64,000 bases of DNA from Caulobacter segnis (GCF_029543125.1 NZ_JARQWW010000003.1:1-64000); one strand, 5' to 3'; positions 47,129 through 56,901 are shown, counted from the first letter of the stretch. The notes: a model not told the origin generated them from the sequence alone. A program made the numbers and translations.

Positions 47129-47634
47129 TTGGGCTCCGCGCCGCTCTCGATCAGGGGGCGGCCGATCTTCACCGCTTGTTCGACGCTCTCCGCCACAGGC
47201 ACGGCGGGGAAGGGCGCATGGCCGTCGCAGACCAGCTTGGCGGCAGCTTCCTCCATGCCGCCGCCGGGAATGGGTTCGGGCGATGTGGGTTTGCCGCTGA
47301 GCGGACCTTCGCGGCCGGTGGCGCGGATGCTGGCGTAACCGTCGCGGACCAGGGTGCGGGCGGCGCAATTGATGGTCAGAGCCTGCCAGCCGCCCCAGTA
47401 GGCCTCTCTTGCGGCCACGAAGTCGGTCTCCACCACCTGCAGCACCCGAAGCTTCGCGGTCCGCCCGGTCCAAGCGACCCCGTTCTCCTCCACGAAGGCG
47501 GCGTAGCGGCCCACATCAACAAGCTTGAGCGACAGCTTGACCGGGGCTTGGGCGTGCGCCGGGGCGGCGATCAGCAAAATCCCCGTCAGGAGGGCATTTC
47601 CGGCCCGTCGCAAATCATTTAATCCGGCTGGCAT
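47125..47634 (-). CDS. Secreted protein, possibly surface-adhesin E-like, inserted between murG and murC
   Basis: 169-residue protein (162 if the TTG at 47613 is used). The N-terminus is a signal peptide: [17 protein letters not shown] ending AHA before QAPVKL. The mature part has [31 protein letters not shown] and [20 protein letters not shown], a pattern resembling the surface-adhesin E-like domain of small secreted proteins. The match is loose and the function unknown. Codon use agrees with its neighbours. It is antiparallel to the cluster: its stop overlaps that of murG and the ATG at 47634 overlaps the murC ATG on the other strand, so the upstream signals of one gene lie inside the other. 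Confidence 0.7.
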   Translation of the reverse strand: MPAGLNDLRRAGNALLTGILLIAAPAHAQAPVKLSLKLVDVGRYAAFVEENGVAWTGRTAKLRVLQVVETDFVAAREAYWGGWQALTINCAARTLVRDGYASIRATGREGPLSGKPTSPEPIPGGGMEEAAAKLVCDGHAPFPAVPVAESVEQAVKIGRPLIESGAEPN

Positions 47635-49051
47635 GATCAAGCGTCGACGTCCTGTCCCCTTCGAACTCGGCCCCGTGCATTTCATCGGCATCGGCGGCAT
47701 CGGCATGAGCGGCATCGCCGAAATCATGCTGCGCATCGGCTATACGGTTCAGGGATCTGACGCGAAAGCCAGCGCCAATACCGATCGCCTGGCGCAGCTT
47801 GGCGCGAAGATCTTCATCGGCCACGACGCCGCCCACGTGGAGGGCGCTTCGGCCGTGGTCTATTCGACCGCCGTGAAGCAGGACAATCCGGAGATGGTCG
47901 CCGGCCGCAACGCGCGCCTGCCGCTGGTGCGCCGGGCCGAGATGCTGGCCGAGTTGATGCGCCTGCAGTTCTCCGTCGGGGTCGCGGGCACGCACGGCAA
48001 GACCACCACCACCTCGATGGTCGCCGCTCTGTTGGACGCGGGCGGCCTGGACCCGACGGTGGTCAATGGCGGGATCATCAACGCCTACGGCACCAACGCC
48101 AAGGTGGGCGAGGGCGACTGGATCGTCGTCGAGGCGGACGAGAGCGACGGCAGCTTCCTGCGCCTGAAGTCGACCGTCGGCATCATCACCAACATCGACG
48201 CCGAGCACCTGGATCACTGGGGCGACTTCGAAGCCGTGAAGAAGGGCTTCCAGGATTTCGTCGAGAATATTCCGTTCTACGGCTTCTGCGCGGTGTGCAC
48301 CGACCACCCGGAAGTCCAGGCCCTGACCTCGCGGATCGAGAACCGGCGCCTGGTGACCTACGGCACGAACCCGCAGGCCGAGGTCCGCGTTCAGAACATC
48401 ACCATGGGCCCGGACGGCGCCGGGTTCGACGTGGTCATCTCGCCCCTGAATGGCGAGGAGGTCCGTTATGAAGGCCTGCACCTGCCCATGGCGGGGCAGC
48501 ACAACGTCCTGAACGCCACCGCCGCCATCGCTGTGGCCCGGGAGCTGGGTGTGGACGCCGAGTCCATCCGCAAGGGGCTGGCCGGGTTCGGCGGGGTGAA
48601 GCGCCGCTTCACCACCGTGGGCGTGGCCAACGGCGTCCGGGTCATCGACGACTACGGCCACCATCCGGTGGAGATCGCCAACGTCCTGAAGGCTGCCCGC
48701 GCGGTGACCGAGGGGCGGGTGATCGCCGTGGTCCAGCCGCACCGCTACACCCGCCTGCGCGACCTGATGGCGGAGTTCAGCTCCTGCTTCAATGACGCCG
48801 ACGTGGTGATCGTGGCTGACGTGTACACCGCCGGCGAAGCGCCGATCGAAGGCGTCGATCGCGATGGGCTGGTGGAAGGACTGCGCCGCTTCGGCCACCG
48901 CCGCGCCATCCCGCTGGAGAGCCCGGCGGCCCTGGCGGGTATCGTGGCGGAGGAAGCCAAGGCCGGCGACCTGGTGGTCCTGCTCGGCGCCGGCGACATC
49001 ACCAGCTGGGCCTACGCCCTGCCGGCGCAACTCGAGGCGCTTGCTCAGTGA
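47633..49051 (+). CDS. murC: UDP-N-acetylmuramate:L-alanine ligase
   Basis: Adds the first amino acid of the stem peptide. 472 residues: Rossmann domain with [18 protein letters not shown] (16-33), Walker [11 protein letters not shown] at 119-128, [33 protein letters not shown] and the C-terminal [19 protein letters not shown]. The ATG at 47633 matches the family start; no good SD is seen. Because a minus-strand gene separates it from murG, it needs read-through across that gene or its own promoter within it. The stop overlaps murB (GTGA). Confidence 0.97.
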   Translation: MIKRRRPVPFELGPVHFIGIGGIGMSGIAEIMLRIGYTVQGSDAKASANTDRLAQLGAKIFIGHDAAHVEGASAVVYSTAVKQDNPEMVAGRNARLPLVRRAEMLAELMRLQFSVGVAGTHGKTTTTSMVAALLDAGGLDPTVVNGGIINAYGTNAKVGEGDWIVVEADESDGSFLRLKSTVGIITNIDAEHLDHWGDFEAVKKGFQDFVENIPFYGFCAVCTDHPEVQALTSRIENRRLVTYGTNPQAEVRVQNITMGPDGAGFDVVISPLNGEEVRYEGLHLPMAGQHNVLNATAAIAVARELGVDAESIRKGLAGFGGVKRRFTTVGVANGVRVIDDYGHHPVEIANVLKAARAVTEGRVIAVVQPHRYTRLRDLMAEFSSCFNDADVVIVADVYTAGEAPIEGVDRDGLVEGLRRFGHRRAIPLESPAALAGIVAEEAKAGDLVVLLGAGDITSWAYALPAQLEALAQ

Positions 49052-49953
49052 GCTGGCGCGACACTCTTCCGGCCGTTCGCGGCAAGCTGCTGCGTGACGA
49101 GGCTCTGGCGCCTTTCACCTGGTTCCGCGTCGGCGGGCCGGCGGAGCTGATCTTCCTGCCGGAGGACGAGGACGATCTGGCCGACTTCCTGCGCGGGCTC
49201 GATCCGGCCGTGCCGGTCACGCCCATCGGCGTCGGCTCCAACACCCTGGTCCGCGACGGCGGGGTGGAGGGCGTCGTGATCCGCCTGGGCGGGCGTCCGT
49301 TCGCCAAGGTCGAGGCGCGGGGCGGCAACCGCATCTTCTCCGGCGCGGCCGTTCCGGACGCCATCCTGGCGCGTGAGGCGGCCAAGGCGGGGATCGCCGG
49401 GCTGGAGTTCTATCGCGGCGTGCCGGGCTCCATCGGCGGCGCCCTGATGATGAACGCCGGATGCTATGGCTCCGAGACCAAGGACGTGCTGGTCGAAGCC
49501 TATGCCGTCACTCGCTCGGGCGAGCGCGTGACCCTGTCCAACGCCGACCTCGGCTACACCTATCGCAAATCCGCCCGCGCGGCGGCCGGCGACCTGATCT
49601 TCACCGGCGCCCTGTTCGAGGGGACCCCCGACGAGCCCGCCGCCATCCAGGCGCGGATGGAGGAGATCACCGCCCGCCGCGAGACGACTCAGCCGATCCG
49701 CGAAAAGACCGGCGGCTCCACCTTCAAGAACCCGCCGGGGCACTCGTCCTGGAAGCTGGTCGATGAGGCGGGCTGGCGCGGCAAGCCGTTCGGCGGGGCC
49801 ATGTTCTCGCCGCTGCACTCCAACTTCCTGATCAACACGGGCGAGGCGACCGCCGCTGACCTGGAAGGTCTGGGCGAGGCGGTGCGCGCCGATGTGAAGG
49901 CCAAGACCGGCGTGGAGCTGGAATGGGAGATCAAGCGGATCGGCAAGGCCTGA
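49048..49953 (+). CDS. murB: UDP-N-acetylenolpyruvoylglucosamine reductase
   Basis: FAD-dependent reductase giving UDP-MurNAc. 301 residues, type II form. [16 protein letters not shown] and [12 protein letters not shown] form the FAD site, [20 protein letters not shown] and [12 protein letters not shown] (with the catalytic serine) the active site, and [19 protein letters not shown] the end. Starts with GTG overlapping the murC stop. In many relatives ddl follows directly; here 1.8 kb with two other genes intervene. Confidence 0.97.
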   Translation: MSWRDTLPAVRGKLLRDEALAPFTWFRVGGPAELIFLPEDEDDLADFLRGLDPAVPVTPIGVGSNTLVRDGGVEGVVIRLGGRPFAKVEARGGNRIFSGAAVPDAILAREAAKAGIAGLEFYRGVPGSIGGALMMNAGCYGSETKDVLVEAYAVTRSGERVTLSNADLGYTYRKSARAAAGDLIFTGALFEGTPDEPAAIQARMEEITARRETTQPIREKTGGSTFKNPPGHSSWKLVDEAGWRGKPFGGAMFSPLHSNFLINTGEATAADLEGLGEAVRADVKAKTGVELEWEIKRIGKA

Positions 49954-50024
49954 CAGCCTGCTGACAGTTTACGACCGCCGTCATTGGTATAGCTTCGCCC
50001 CTTCCTTCTGTTGGGGTTGAGTCC

Positions 50025-51407
50025 ATGATCCGCAAACTGCTCCTCGCCGCCGCCTCCACGGCGCCTCTCTCCACTGGCGCTTACGCGCAGGACATCGCCA
50101 CGGCCGAGGCCCTGCGCGACAAGGCGCTGAAGAGCGACCTGGCGTGGGAGATCACCGAGGAGCTGACCGACATGGGCCCGCGTCTGGTGGGCTCGCCCGC
50201 CATGGAGCGCGCCAAGGACTGGGGCGTGGCCAAGCTGAAGGCCATGGGCTTCACCAACGTGGTCGCCGAGGAGTTCGCCAAGCCGTCCTGGACGCGCGGC
50301 GAAGAGTGGGCCGAGATCACCGCGCCTTATCCGCAGAAGCTGTCGATCATCGGCCTGGGCCGCACCATCTCGACCCCCGCCGCCGGGATCGAGGCCGAGG
50401 TGGTGCTCTTCAAGACCTATAACGAGCTGCTGGCCGCGCCGGCCGGTTCGCTGAAGGGCAAGATCGCCTTTGTGAACGAGCCGATGACCCGCGCTCAGGA
50501 CGGCGCCGGCTATGGCCCTGCCGGCGCCCCGCGCCGCGGCGGCCCGGCCGAGGCGGCCAAGCGCGGCGCCCTGGCGCTGCTGATCCGCTCGGTCTCCACC
50601 TCCACCTCGACCGTGCCGCACACGGGCACGACCGCTCACGGCACGGACGCCCCGAACGTGCCCGCCGCCGCCCTGGGCGTGCCAGAGGCCGACCTGCTGG
50701 AGCGCCTGGCCCTGAAGGGGCCGGTGCAGGTGAAGCTGAAGCTCGCCAACAGCACCGACGCCAAGGACGTGGCCTGGAACATCGCCGGCGAGATCCGCGG
50801 TTCGGAGAAGCCGGACGAGATCATCGTCATCGGCGGCCACATCGACAGCTGGGACGTGGGCACCGGCGCTCTGGATGACGCCACGGGCGTCGCCATCACC
50901 ACGGCGGCGGCGAAGCTGATCGCCGATCTGCCCAAGCGTCCCAAGCGCACCATCCGCGTCGTCATGTGGGGCTCGGAGGAAAGCGGCGGTTCTTCCGACG
51001 CCTATCTGGCCGCGCACCAGAACGAGCTGTCGAAGATCGTCCTGGCGGGTGAAAGCGACACCGGCGCTGACCGCATCTACGCGCTGGCCCTGCCGAAGGG
51101 CTCGGCCGAGCACCCGGTGATGAAGCAAGCCTCGCGGATCATGACGTCGCTGAAGATCTACACCGATCGCGCGCCGTCGGCCGGCGGCGGCGCCGACATT
51201 TCGGGGATCGAGCGGGCGGGCGTGCCGGTGATCAACCTGCACCAGGACGCCAGCCGCTATTTCGACTTCCACCACACGGCGGACGACACCCTGGACAAGG
51301 TCGATCCCGCGCAGCTGGCGCAGAACGTCGCCGCCTGGACGAGCTTCATCTATCTGGTGGCGGACAGCGACATCGACTTCCGCGCCCTGGGCGCGGCGGC
51401 CAAGTAA
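50025..51407 (+). CDS. Secreted M28-family zinc aminopeptidase
   Basis: 460-residue exported peptidase. Residues 1-21 are a signal peptide (LLLAAASTAPLSTGAYA). A PA-type insert (about 110-235) contains low-complexity Ser/Thr and Gly/Arg parts. The M28 zinc core is His272 and Asp274 (GGHIDSWDVGTG), Asp284 (ALDDATG), Glu318-Glu319 (WGSEESGG) and the histidine pair in YFDFHHTADDTLDKVD. It cleaves N-terminal residues from peptides outside the cytoplasm; the exact substrate is unknown. It has a 71-base gap after murB with a possible weak promoter, so it may be expressed separately from the dcw genes. Its place inside the cluster does not prove a wall role. Confidence 0.9.
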   Translation: MIRKLLLAAASTAPLSTGAYAQDIATAEALRDKALKSDLAWEITEELTDMGPRLVGSPAMERAKDWGVAKLKAMGFTNVVAEEFAKPSWTRGEEWAEITAPYPQKLSIIGLGRTISTPAAGIEAEVVLFKTYNELLAAPAGSLKGKIAFVNEPMTRAQDGAGYGPAGAPRRGGPAEAAKRGALALLIRSVSTSTSTVPHTGTTAHGTDAPNVPAAALGVPEADLLERLALKGPVQVKLKLANSTDAKDVAWNIAGEIRGSEKPDEIIVIGGHIDSWDVGTGALDDATGVAITTAAAKLIADLPKRPKRTIRVVMWGSEESGGSSDAYLAAHQNELSKIVLAGESDTGADRIYALALPKGSAEHPVMKQASRIMTSLKIYTDRAPSAGGGADISGIERAGVPVINLHQDASRYFDFHHTADDTLDKVDPAQLAQNVAAWTSFIYLVADSDIDFRALGAAAK

Positions 51408-51411
51408 GCGT

Positions 51412-51660
51412 CTAGATCCGGACGTTGACGAGAGAACCGGGGGCGGTCTGGGCGGGAGCCTGGGCCGCCTTCGGCGTTTGAGCGCCGGCCAGCGCGCCGC
51501 CGAAAGTGACGGCGGGGGAGGCGGATCCGCCATTCAGCGACTGCATGACCGAGACGGTCGCGGACTCGGGACGGGGCGCGCGCACGGCCTCGATGGGCCG
51601 GATTTCCCGGAACCCGCCGTAGTGCTGGATACCGCCAACGATGCGATTCACCGCGTCCAT
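51412..51660 (-). CDS. Small hypothetical protein between the M28 peptidase and ddl
   Basis: 82 residues, no recognised domain. It begins MDAVNRIVGGIQHYGGFREI and ends in an Ala/Pro/Gln-rich tail (GAQTPKAAQAPAQTAPG). No signal peptide or membrane segment. Third codon positions are strongly G or C, as in real genes here, which supports coding. No good Shine-Dalgarno precedes the ATG. It converges with the peptidase gene (4-base gap) and is divergent from ddl. It could be a lineage-specific small protein; a non-coding chance frame is not excluded. Confidence 0.5.
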   Translation of the reverse strand: MDAVNRIVGGIQHYGGFREIRPIEAVRAPRPESATVSVMQSLNGGSASPAVTFGGALAGAQTPKAAQAPAQTAPGSLVNVRI

Positions 51661-51740
51661 GCGGCCACAAATAAGCCGGACGGGCTTAACAGGTGGTTGA
51701 GAGTCGTCCAGAACCGCCGGGCAACTTCAAAGGCTTGTCC

Positions 51741-52700
51741 ATGACTCTCCCCCTGACCGGAAAACACGTCGCCGTCCTGCTGGGCGGTCCTTCGTCTGAG
51801 CGGGAGGTGAGCCTGGTCTCGGGGCGTGAGTGCGCCGACGCGCTGGAGCGTCTTGGCGCCAAGGTCAGCCGCGTCGACGCCGGCCGCGATCTGGCGGCGG
51901 TGCTGGAGCGCCTGAGGCCGGACGTGATCTTCAACGCTCTGCACGGCGCTTGGGGCGAGGACGGCTGCGTCCAGGGCATCCTGGAGACCTATGGCGCGCC
52001 GTACACCCATTCGGGGGTGCTGCCGTCGGCCCTGGCCATGGACAAGGCCAAGGCGAAGGCGGTTCTGGCGGCGGCTGGCGTGGTCGTGCCGGGCGGCGGC
52101 CTGTTCAACCGTCACGACGTGGCGCGCGACCACGTGATGGCGCCGCCGTATGTGGTGAAGCCCAACGCCGAGGGCTCCTCCGTCGGCGTCTATCTGGTGT
52201 TCGAGGGCGCCAACAGCCCGCCGCAGCAACTGGCCGATCCCGCCTGGACCTATGGCGAGGAGGTGATGGTCGAGCCTTACATCGCCGGCAAGGAGCTGGC
52301 GGTGGCGGTCATGGGCCATGCCGATGGGCCGAAGGCGCTGGCGGTGACGGACATCGTCTCCAGCACCGGTTTCTACGATTACGACGCCAAGTATTCCGAG
52401 GGCGGATCGATCCACGTCCTGCCGGCGCCGATTTCCGAGAGCGCCCGTGATCGGGCCATGCGCATGGCGGAGCTGGCGCACGTTGCTCTTGGTTGCCGAG
52501 GCGTTACCCGAAGCGACTTTCGTTATGACGACATTAACGATCTTCTGGTCCTTTTGGAGGTCAACACCCAGCCCGGCATGACTCCCACCTCGCTCGCTCC
52601 AGAGCAGGCGGCACATGAGGGAATCGGGTTCGACCAGTTAGTGCTTTGGATCACGGAGGACGCGTATGCCCGCGGCGCAGCGGGGGGCTCGGCAAAGTAA
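51741..52700 (+). CDS. ddl: D-alanine--D-alanine ligase
   Basis: ATP-grasp enzyme making D-Ala-D-Ala for MurF. 319 residues from the ATG at 51741; the GTG at 51693 would add 16 poorly conserved residues. Motifs: [50 protein letters not shown] and [15 protein letters not shown]. The codons from about 52483 to 52560 are unusually A/T-rich at the third position compared with the rest of the gene, which coincides with a CtrA-like box. The end overlaps ftsQ by 35 bases. Confidence 0.96.
   Translation: MTLPLTGKHVAVLLGGPSSEREVSLVSGRECADALERLGAKVSRVDAGRDLAAVLERLRPDVIFNALHGAWGEDGCVQGILETYGAPYTHSGVLPSALAMDKAKAKAVLAAAGVVVPGGGLFNRHDVARDHVMAPPYVVKPNAEGSSVGVYLVFEGANSPPQQLADPAWTYGEEVMVEPYIAGKELAVAVMGHADGPKALAVTDIVSSTGFYDYDAKYSEGGSIHVLPAPISESARDRAMRMAELAHVALGCRGVTRSDFRYDDINDLLVLLEVNTQPGMTPTSLAPEQAAHEGIGFDQLVLWITEDAYARGAAGGSAK
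52523..52538 (+). promoter_or_regulatory. CtrA-like box inside ddl, upstream of ftsQ
   Basis: TTAT (52523-52526), 7 bases, TTAAC (52534-52538): one mismatch to the CtrA consensus TTAA-N7-TTAAC. It lies in an A/T-rich island of ddl about 130 bases before the ftsQ start, and GAATC (GANTC) follows at 52621-52625. In Caulobacter crescentus the ftsQA promoter is CtrA-controlled and lies within this part of the cluster. Confidence 0.6.
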
Positions 52701-53565
52701 TGACGCCAAGCCTCGGGTCAAAAAGCCCGCTAGTCCGGTAAACACGCGCGCGGCGAAGAAGCCTGCGCCGGGGGCGGCTCCCGCACGCCCGTCTCTTTCT
52801 CCCCTGGTTCTGCTGGCCGCCGGCGGCGCCGTGCTGGTCCTGGGCGTCGTGGTCATGCTGGCCACCGGCGACCGAGCGCATCGCATCGCCGAGGGCGTCT
52901 CCACCGGAGTCGACAATCGTTTCGCCGCCATGGGCTTCCGGCTGAAGGCCGTCCATGTGCAGGGCGCGTCGGCCATGGCCTCGCCGGATATCCTGCGGGC
53001 GTCCGGCCTATATCGGGATCAGCCGCTGCTGGGCCTGGACCTGGAGCAGGTCCGTCAGCGCGTGCAGTCGGTGGGCTGGGTCAAGGAAGTGAAGGTCGTG
53101 CGCCTTCTGCCGGACACCCTGGTTCTCGCCGTCAAGGAACGCCGCCCCACCGCGGTCTGGCAGCACGCCGGCCGCACCGTCGTCATCGACGGCGAGGGCG
53201 GGGTCATCACCGAAGCCGATCCTGGCCGCTTCCCGCAGCTTCCGCTGATCGTGGGCGCCGGCGCGGACATCGCGGCCCCGGCCATCCTGCCGGCGGTGGC
53301 GCAGCGTGAGCGGCTCACCGACCGCCTGGAGGCCATGGTCCGCGTGGACCAGCGCCGTTGGGACCTTCGCCTGAAGGACGGCTCGCTCGTCCAGTTGCCG
53401 GCGATCGACGAGGAGTCGGCCCTGATCCAGCTCGATCAGCTGGATCAGCGTCAGAGAATTTTGGACTTGGGGTTCGCGCGCATCGATCTGCGTGACCCCG
53501 AAATGATTGCGGTGCGTCCGAAGGATGCTCCGGCTGTCGGCCAGATGGTGGCCGGTGGCGCGTAG
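52666..53565 (+). CDS. ftsQ: Cell division protein FtsQ
   Basis: Bitopic divisome protein linking FtsL and FtsB to early components. 299 residues: a basic cytoplasmic tail, membrane segment at about 46-66 ([20 protein letters not shown]), a POTRA domain ([40 protein letters not shown]) and the beta domain ([20 protein letters not shown]). Codon-level overlap of 35 bases with ddl. Probably transcribed with ftsA from a promoter inside ddl. Confidence 0.95.
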   Translation: MPAAQRGARQSNDAKPRVKKPASPVNTRAAKKPAPGAAPARPSLSPLVLLAAGGAVLVLGVVVMLATGDRAHRIAEGVSTGVDNRFAAMGFRLKAVHVQGASAMASPDILRASGLYRDQPLLGLDLEQVRQRVQSVGWVKEVKVVRLLPDTLVLAVKERRPTAVWQHAGRTVVIDGEGGVITEADPGRFPQLPLIVGAGADIAAPAILPAVAQRERLTDRLEAMVRVDQRRWDLRLKDGSLVQLPAIDEESALIQLDQLDQRQRILDLGFARIDLRDPEMIAVRPKDAPAVGQMVAGGA

Positions 53566-53593
53566 AAGGCAGAAAGCTGGGTTGGGGAACTCG

Positions 53594-54919
53594 ATGTCGA
53601 GGATTGAAGAAAGGCGAGAGGCCCGGGACGGCCTGAAGGCGGCGCTCCAGCGTCAGCCGGTGATCGCCACGGTTGATCTTGGCGCGTCCAAGGTCAGCTG
53701 CTTCATCATGAAGGGTGACGGGATCAAGCGCGAGGAACGCGCCTTGACCACGGCCGGCGTCGGCTATGTGCAGTCGCGCGGCGTGCGCGGCGGCGCGATC
53801 GTCAACCTCGACGAGGCCGCCCAGGCCATCGCCCAGGCCGTTGAGCGCGCGGAGACCGTGGCCGGCGTGTCCGTCCAGGGCGTCACCGTGTCGACAGCCG
53901 GCGGCCAGCTGGCCAGCCATCGTGTCCGCGCCCAGGTCTCGCTCGGCGCCCGTCCCATCGGCGACGCCGACCTGTCGCGCGCCATTGGCTTGGCGCTGTC
54001 CCAGGTCAAGCTGCCGGGCCGCAAGCCGATCCACATGCTGCCCATGGCCTGGTCCGTCGACGGCCAGAAGGGCGTGAAGGACCCGCGCGCCATGTTCGGC
54101 CGCTCGCTGGGCCTGGAGCTGCTGGTCGTCTCGATCAACGAGAACGTCTTCCACACCCTCAGCCACTGCATCGAGCGGGCCCACCTGTCGTTCGAAGGCG
54201 TGGTGGCGGCGCCCTTCGCCTCGGCCCTGGCGGCCCTGGAGGAGGACGAAATGGATCTGGGCGCCGTGTGCATCGACATGGGCGGCGGATCCACCTCGGT
54301 GGCGGTGTTCAACGACGGCGCCCTGGTCCATGTGGACAGCCTGCCGGTGGGCGGCGGCCACGTGACCCAGGACATCGCCCGCGGCCTGTCGACCTCGCTG
54401 GTCGGCGCCGAGCGCATCAAGAACCTGCATGGTTCGGCCATCGCCTCCTCGAACGAGGACCGCGAGATGATCGAAGCCCCGCCGCGCGGCGACGATCCGG
54501 GCGCGGGTCCGGTGGTGGCCCCTCGCTCCATGCTGAAGGGCATCATCGCCCCGCGCGTGGAAGAGACGCTTGAACTGCTGCGTGAACGCCTGAAGGCCTC
54601 CGGCGCGCCGGTCGAGCCGGGCGCGGGCATCGTTCTGACGGGCGGCGCCAGCCAGCTGGCTGGCGTGCGTGAAGTGGCCGTGCGGGTGTTCGACCGCCCG
54701 GTCCGCCTGGGCCGCCCGCGTCGTCTGCCGCATCTGGCGGACGCCGCTTCGGGCCCGGCCTTCTGCGCCTCGGCCGGCGTTCTTCAGCGCGCCGCCTTTG
54801 GTCCGCGTGAAGTGGTCTCGGCCAAGCAGCTGATGGGACAGAAGGTGCGCCGCGAACCGGTGGACCCGTCGGCGGGCGCCCTGGCGCGCGCGGCGGCCTG
54901 GCTGCGGGACAACCTCTAG
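53594..54919 (+). CDS. ftsA: Cell division protein FtsA
   Basis: Actin-like ATPase that tethers FtsZ to the membrane. 441 residues. ATP-binding parts are VIATVDLGASKVSCFIM, CIDMGGGSTSVAVFNDGALV and VLTGGASQLAGVREVA; the 1C domain is in SINENVFHTLSHCIERAHLS. The C-terminus LARAAAWLRDNL is an amphipathic helix, the membrane-targeting sequence. The ATG at 53594 has GGGGA upstream; the frame is open to 53507, inside ftsQ. The gene ends before the 305-base ftsZ control region. Confidence 0.96.
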   Translation: MSRIEERREARDGLKAALQRQPVIATVDLGASKVSCFIMKGDGIKREERALTTAGVGYVQSRGVRGGAIVNLDEAAQAIAQAVERAETVAGVSVQGVTVSTAGGQLASHRVRAQVSLGARPIGDADLSRAIGLALSQVKLPGRKPIHMLPMAWSVDGQKGVKDPRAMFGRSLGLELLVVSINENVFHTLSHCIERAHLSFEGVVAAPFASALAALEEDEMDLGAVCIDMGGGSTSVAVFNDGALVHVDSLPVGGGHVTQDIARGLSTSLVGAERIKNLHGSAIASSNEDREMIEAPPRGDDPGAGPVVAPRSMLKGIIAPRVEETLELLRERLKASGAPVEPGAGIVLTGGASQLAGVREVAVRVFDRPVRLGRPRRLPHLADAASGPAFCASAGVLQRAAFGPREVVSAKQLMGQKVRREPVDPSAGALARAAAWLRDNL

Positions 54920-55224
54920 GGAATCGGCGAGGGGATTCGGCCGTCCGAGAATGGGCGGCGAATCCGACTCGTGGTTAATTCGCCGCACCCTGGTTAACGT
55001 CTGAAACTGTCCACAGAGAACCCCGGTCCGACTCGGGATTTCCTTGAGGCAACAGGGAAAATTCGATTTTCCGCCTCTTTGACGCCTTCCGACTCAGCGT
55101 ATGCAGTTAACTGCCAATTAACGATGGTGGTTCAACTGTTAACCGAACCGTCATCGACGGGGCTGGCGAGCGGGGTCGCCTTAACCCTCGATGACTTCGG
55201 CGAAGGACTTGGGGTCCAAAAAAG
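54920..55224 (+). promoter_or_regulatory. ftsZ control region with six GANTC sites and a CtrA box
   Basis: 305 bases without a gene. GANTC sites at 54921, 54934, 54960, 54966, 55030 and 55091. A perfect CtrA box TTAA-N7-TTAAC is at 55107-55122, with further TTAAC half-sites at 54994, 55139 and 55181. A likely promoter is TTGACG (55079-55084) with a -10 near GCGTATGC (55097-55104); the GANTC at 55091 then lies between -35 and -10, and the CtrA box covers the start site. In C. crescentus, ftsZ is activated through CcrM methylation and GcrA, and repressed by CtrA. Confidence 0.75.
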
Positions 55225-56721
55225 ATGGCTATTTCTCTCTCGGCGCCGCGCACGACTGAATTGAAGCCGCGGATCGTCGTCTTCGGGGTCGGCGGTGCGG
55301 GGGGCAACGCCGTCAACAACATGATCGAGGCGGGTCTCGAAGGCGTGGAGTTCGTGGTCGGCAACACCGACGCGCAGCAACTCCAGTTCGCCAAGACCGA
55401 CCGCCGCATCCAGCTCGGCGTTCAGGTGACGCAAGGCCTCGGCGCCGGCGCCCATCCTGAAGTCGGCATGAGCGCCGCTGAAGAGAGCTTCCCGGAGATC
55501 GGCGAGCACCTCGACGGCGCCCACATGGTCTTCATCACCGCCGGCATGGGCGGCGGAACCGGCACCGGCGCCGCGCCGATCATCGCCAAGGCGGCCCGCG
55601 AGCGCGGCATCCTGACCGTCGGCGTCGTGACCAAGCCCTTCCACTTCGAAGGCCGTCACCGCATGCGTCTGGCTGACGCCGGCATCGCCGAGCTGCAGCG
55701 CTACGTCGACACCCTGATCGTCATTCCGAACCAGAACCTGTTCCGTCTCGCCAACGAGCGGACGACCTTCGCCGAAGCCTTCGGCATGGCTGACCAGGTC
55801 CTGCACTCGGGCGTGCGCTCCATCACCGACCTGATGGTGCTGCCGGGCCTGATCAACCTCGACTTCGCCGACGTCCGCACGGTCATGACCGAGATGGGCA
55901 AGGCGATGATGGGCACCGGCGAGGCGACCGGCGAAGACCGCGCCCTGATGGCCGCTCAGAACGCCATCCAGAACCCGCTGCTCGACGAAGTGTCCCTGAA
56001 GGGCGCCAAGGCTGTCCTGGTCAACGTGACCGGCGGCTTGGACATGACGCTGCTGGAAGTGGACGAGGCGGCCAACGCCATCTCCGACCAGGTCGATCCG
56101 GAAGCCAACATCATCTTCGGCGCGGCCTTCGATCCGTCGCTGGACGGCGTGATCCGCGTGTCGGTGGTCGCCACCGGCATGGACGGCGCCGCGATGATCG
56201 CGTCGGAGCCTCGCACCACGCGGACCTCCAACATCGGCGCCGCACCGCTGATCGTGGAGAAGGCCGCCCCGGCGGCTCCAGCTGCTGCTCCGGTCGCCGC
56301 CGCGCCTGAGCCGGTCGTTGCGCCCGAGCCCGCCTATGTGGAGCCGGTCGCTGAGATCGAACCCGAGATCGCTCAGGCCGACCTCTACGCCGCGGAGCCT
56401 GCCGCCGAATACGCGCCGGAACCCGTCGCGCCGCAGCCGGTGACCCGCATCGTCGATCCGCTGGTGGACGATGTCGCTCAGGACGAGCCGATGTTCGTGG
56501 ACAACCGCTACGCTGACGAGCCTCGTCAGCAGAAGAGCGGCTTCTTCAGCCTGTTCGGTGGACGTCAGCGCTATGACGCCGCTCCGGCGCCCGCACCGCA
56601 GGCCCGTGCTGTCGCAGGCGGCGGCTCGGCCCGCCCCATGGCTCAGCCCATCGAGCAGGAGCTGAACGAGGAAGGCGAGGATCTCGAAATCCCGTCGTTC
56701 CTGCGTCGTCTCGCGAACTAA
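55225..56721 (+). CDS. ftsZ: Cell division GTPase FtsZ
   Basis: Tubulin-like GTPase that forms the Z ring. 498 residues. The GTPase core (about 14-325) has [20 protein letters not shown], the G-box GGGTGTG at 109-115 and [11 protein letters not shown] (T7 loop region). A disordered linker rich in A, P, E and V spans about 330-485, and the C-terminal peptide [13 protein letters not shown] (486-498) binds FtsA and other partners. The linker is long, as in Caulobacter FtsZ. The purine-rich upstream region has only GGGG at a distance; start ATG fits the family. A strong terminator follows. Confidence 0.98.
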   Translation: MAISLSAPRTTELKPRIVVFGVGGAGGNAVNNMIEAGLEGVEFVVGNTDAQQLQFAKTDRRIQLGVQVTQGLGAGAHPEVGMSAAEESFPEIGEHLDGAHMVFITAGMGGGTGTGAAPIIAKAARERGILTVGVVTKPFHFEGRHRMRLADAGIAELQRYVDTLIVIPNQNLFRLANERTTFAEAFGMADQVLHSGVRSITDLMVLPGLINLDFADVRTVMTEMGKAMMGTGEATGEDRALMAAQNAIQNPLLDEVSLKGAKAVLVNVTGGLDMTLLEVDEAANAISDQVDPEANIIFGAAFDPSLDGVIRVSVVATGMDGAAMIASEPRTTRTSNIGAAPLIVEKAAPAAPAAAPVAAAPEPVVAPEPAYVEPVAEIEPEIAQADLYAAEPAAEYAPEPVAPQPVTRIVDPLVDDVAQDEPMFVDNRYADEPRQQKSGFFSLFGGRQRYDAAPAPAPQARAVAGGGSARPMAQPIEQELNEEGEDLEIPSFLRRLAN

Positions 56722-56748
56722 AAAATACGGCCAAAATCTGGCCTTGAG

Positions 56749-56782
56749 CACGCCCCGCCTTGTGCGGGGCGTGTTTTATTTT
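56749..56782 (+). terminator. Intrinsic terminator of ftsZ
   Basis: Perfect 10-bp stem CACGCCCCGC (56749-56758) with GCGGGGCGTG (56764-56773), 5-base loop, then TTTTATTTT. It separates ftsZ from lpxC. Confidence 0.92.
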
Positions 56783-56878
56783 CGCCATATTTTTCAACGC
56801 GCTGCGCGAGAAACAATCCGAAACAGGACTTGTTTTGCGGTGCAGCAACGCGCCTCGTAAATCAAAGCTGGGGCGTGA

Positions 56879-56901
56879 AACCGTCTGCGTCTTTGACGGT
56901 T
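56879..56901 (+). promoter_or_regulatory. Small hairpin in the lpxC leader
   Basis: AACCGTC (56879-56885) pairs perfectly with GACGGTT (56895-56901), 9-base loop, ending 23 bases before the lpxC start. No T tract follows. It could influence mRNA stability or translation; there is no direct evidence of function. Confidence 0.3.

Noticed and set aside
47525..47632. N-terminal extension of murC
   Set aside because: The extra 36 codons are antisense to the secreted gene and unlike the family; MurC proteins begin near the ATG at 47633.
54975..54997. TTAA pair before ftsZ as a second full CtrA box
   Set aside because: The two TTAA copies are 15 bases apart and not 7, so it is at best a pair of half-sites.
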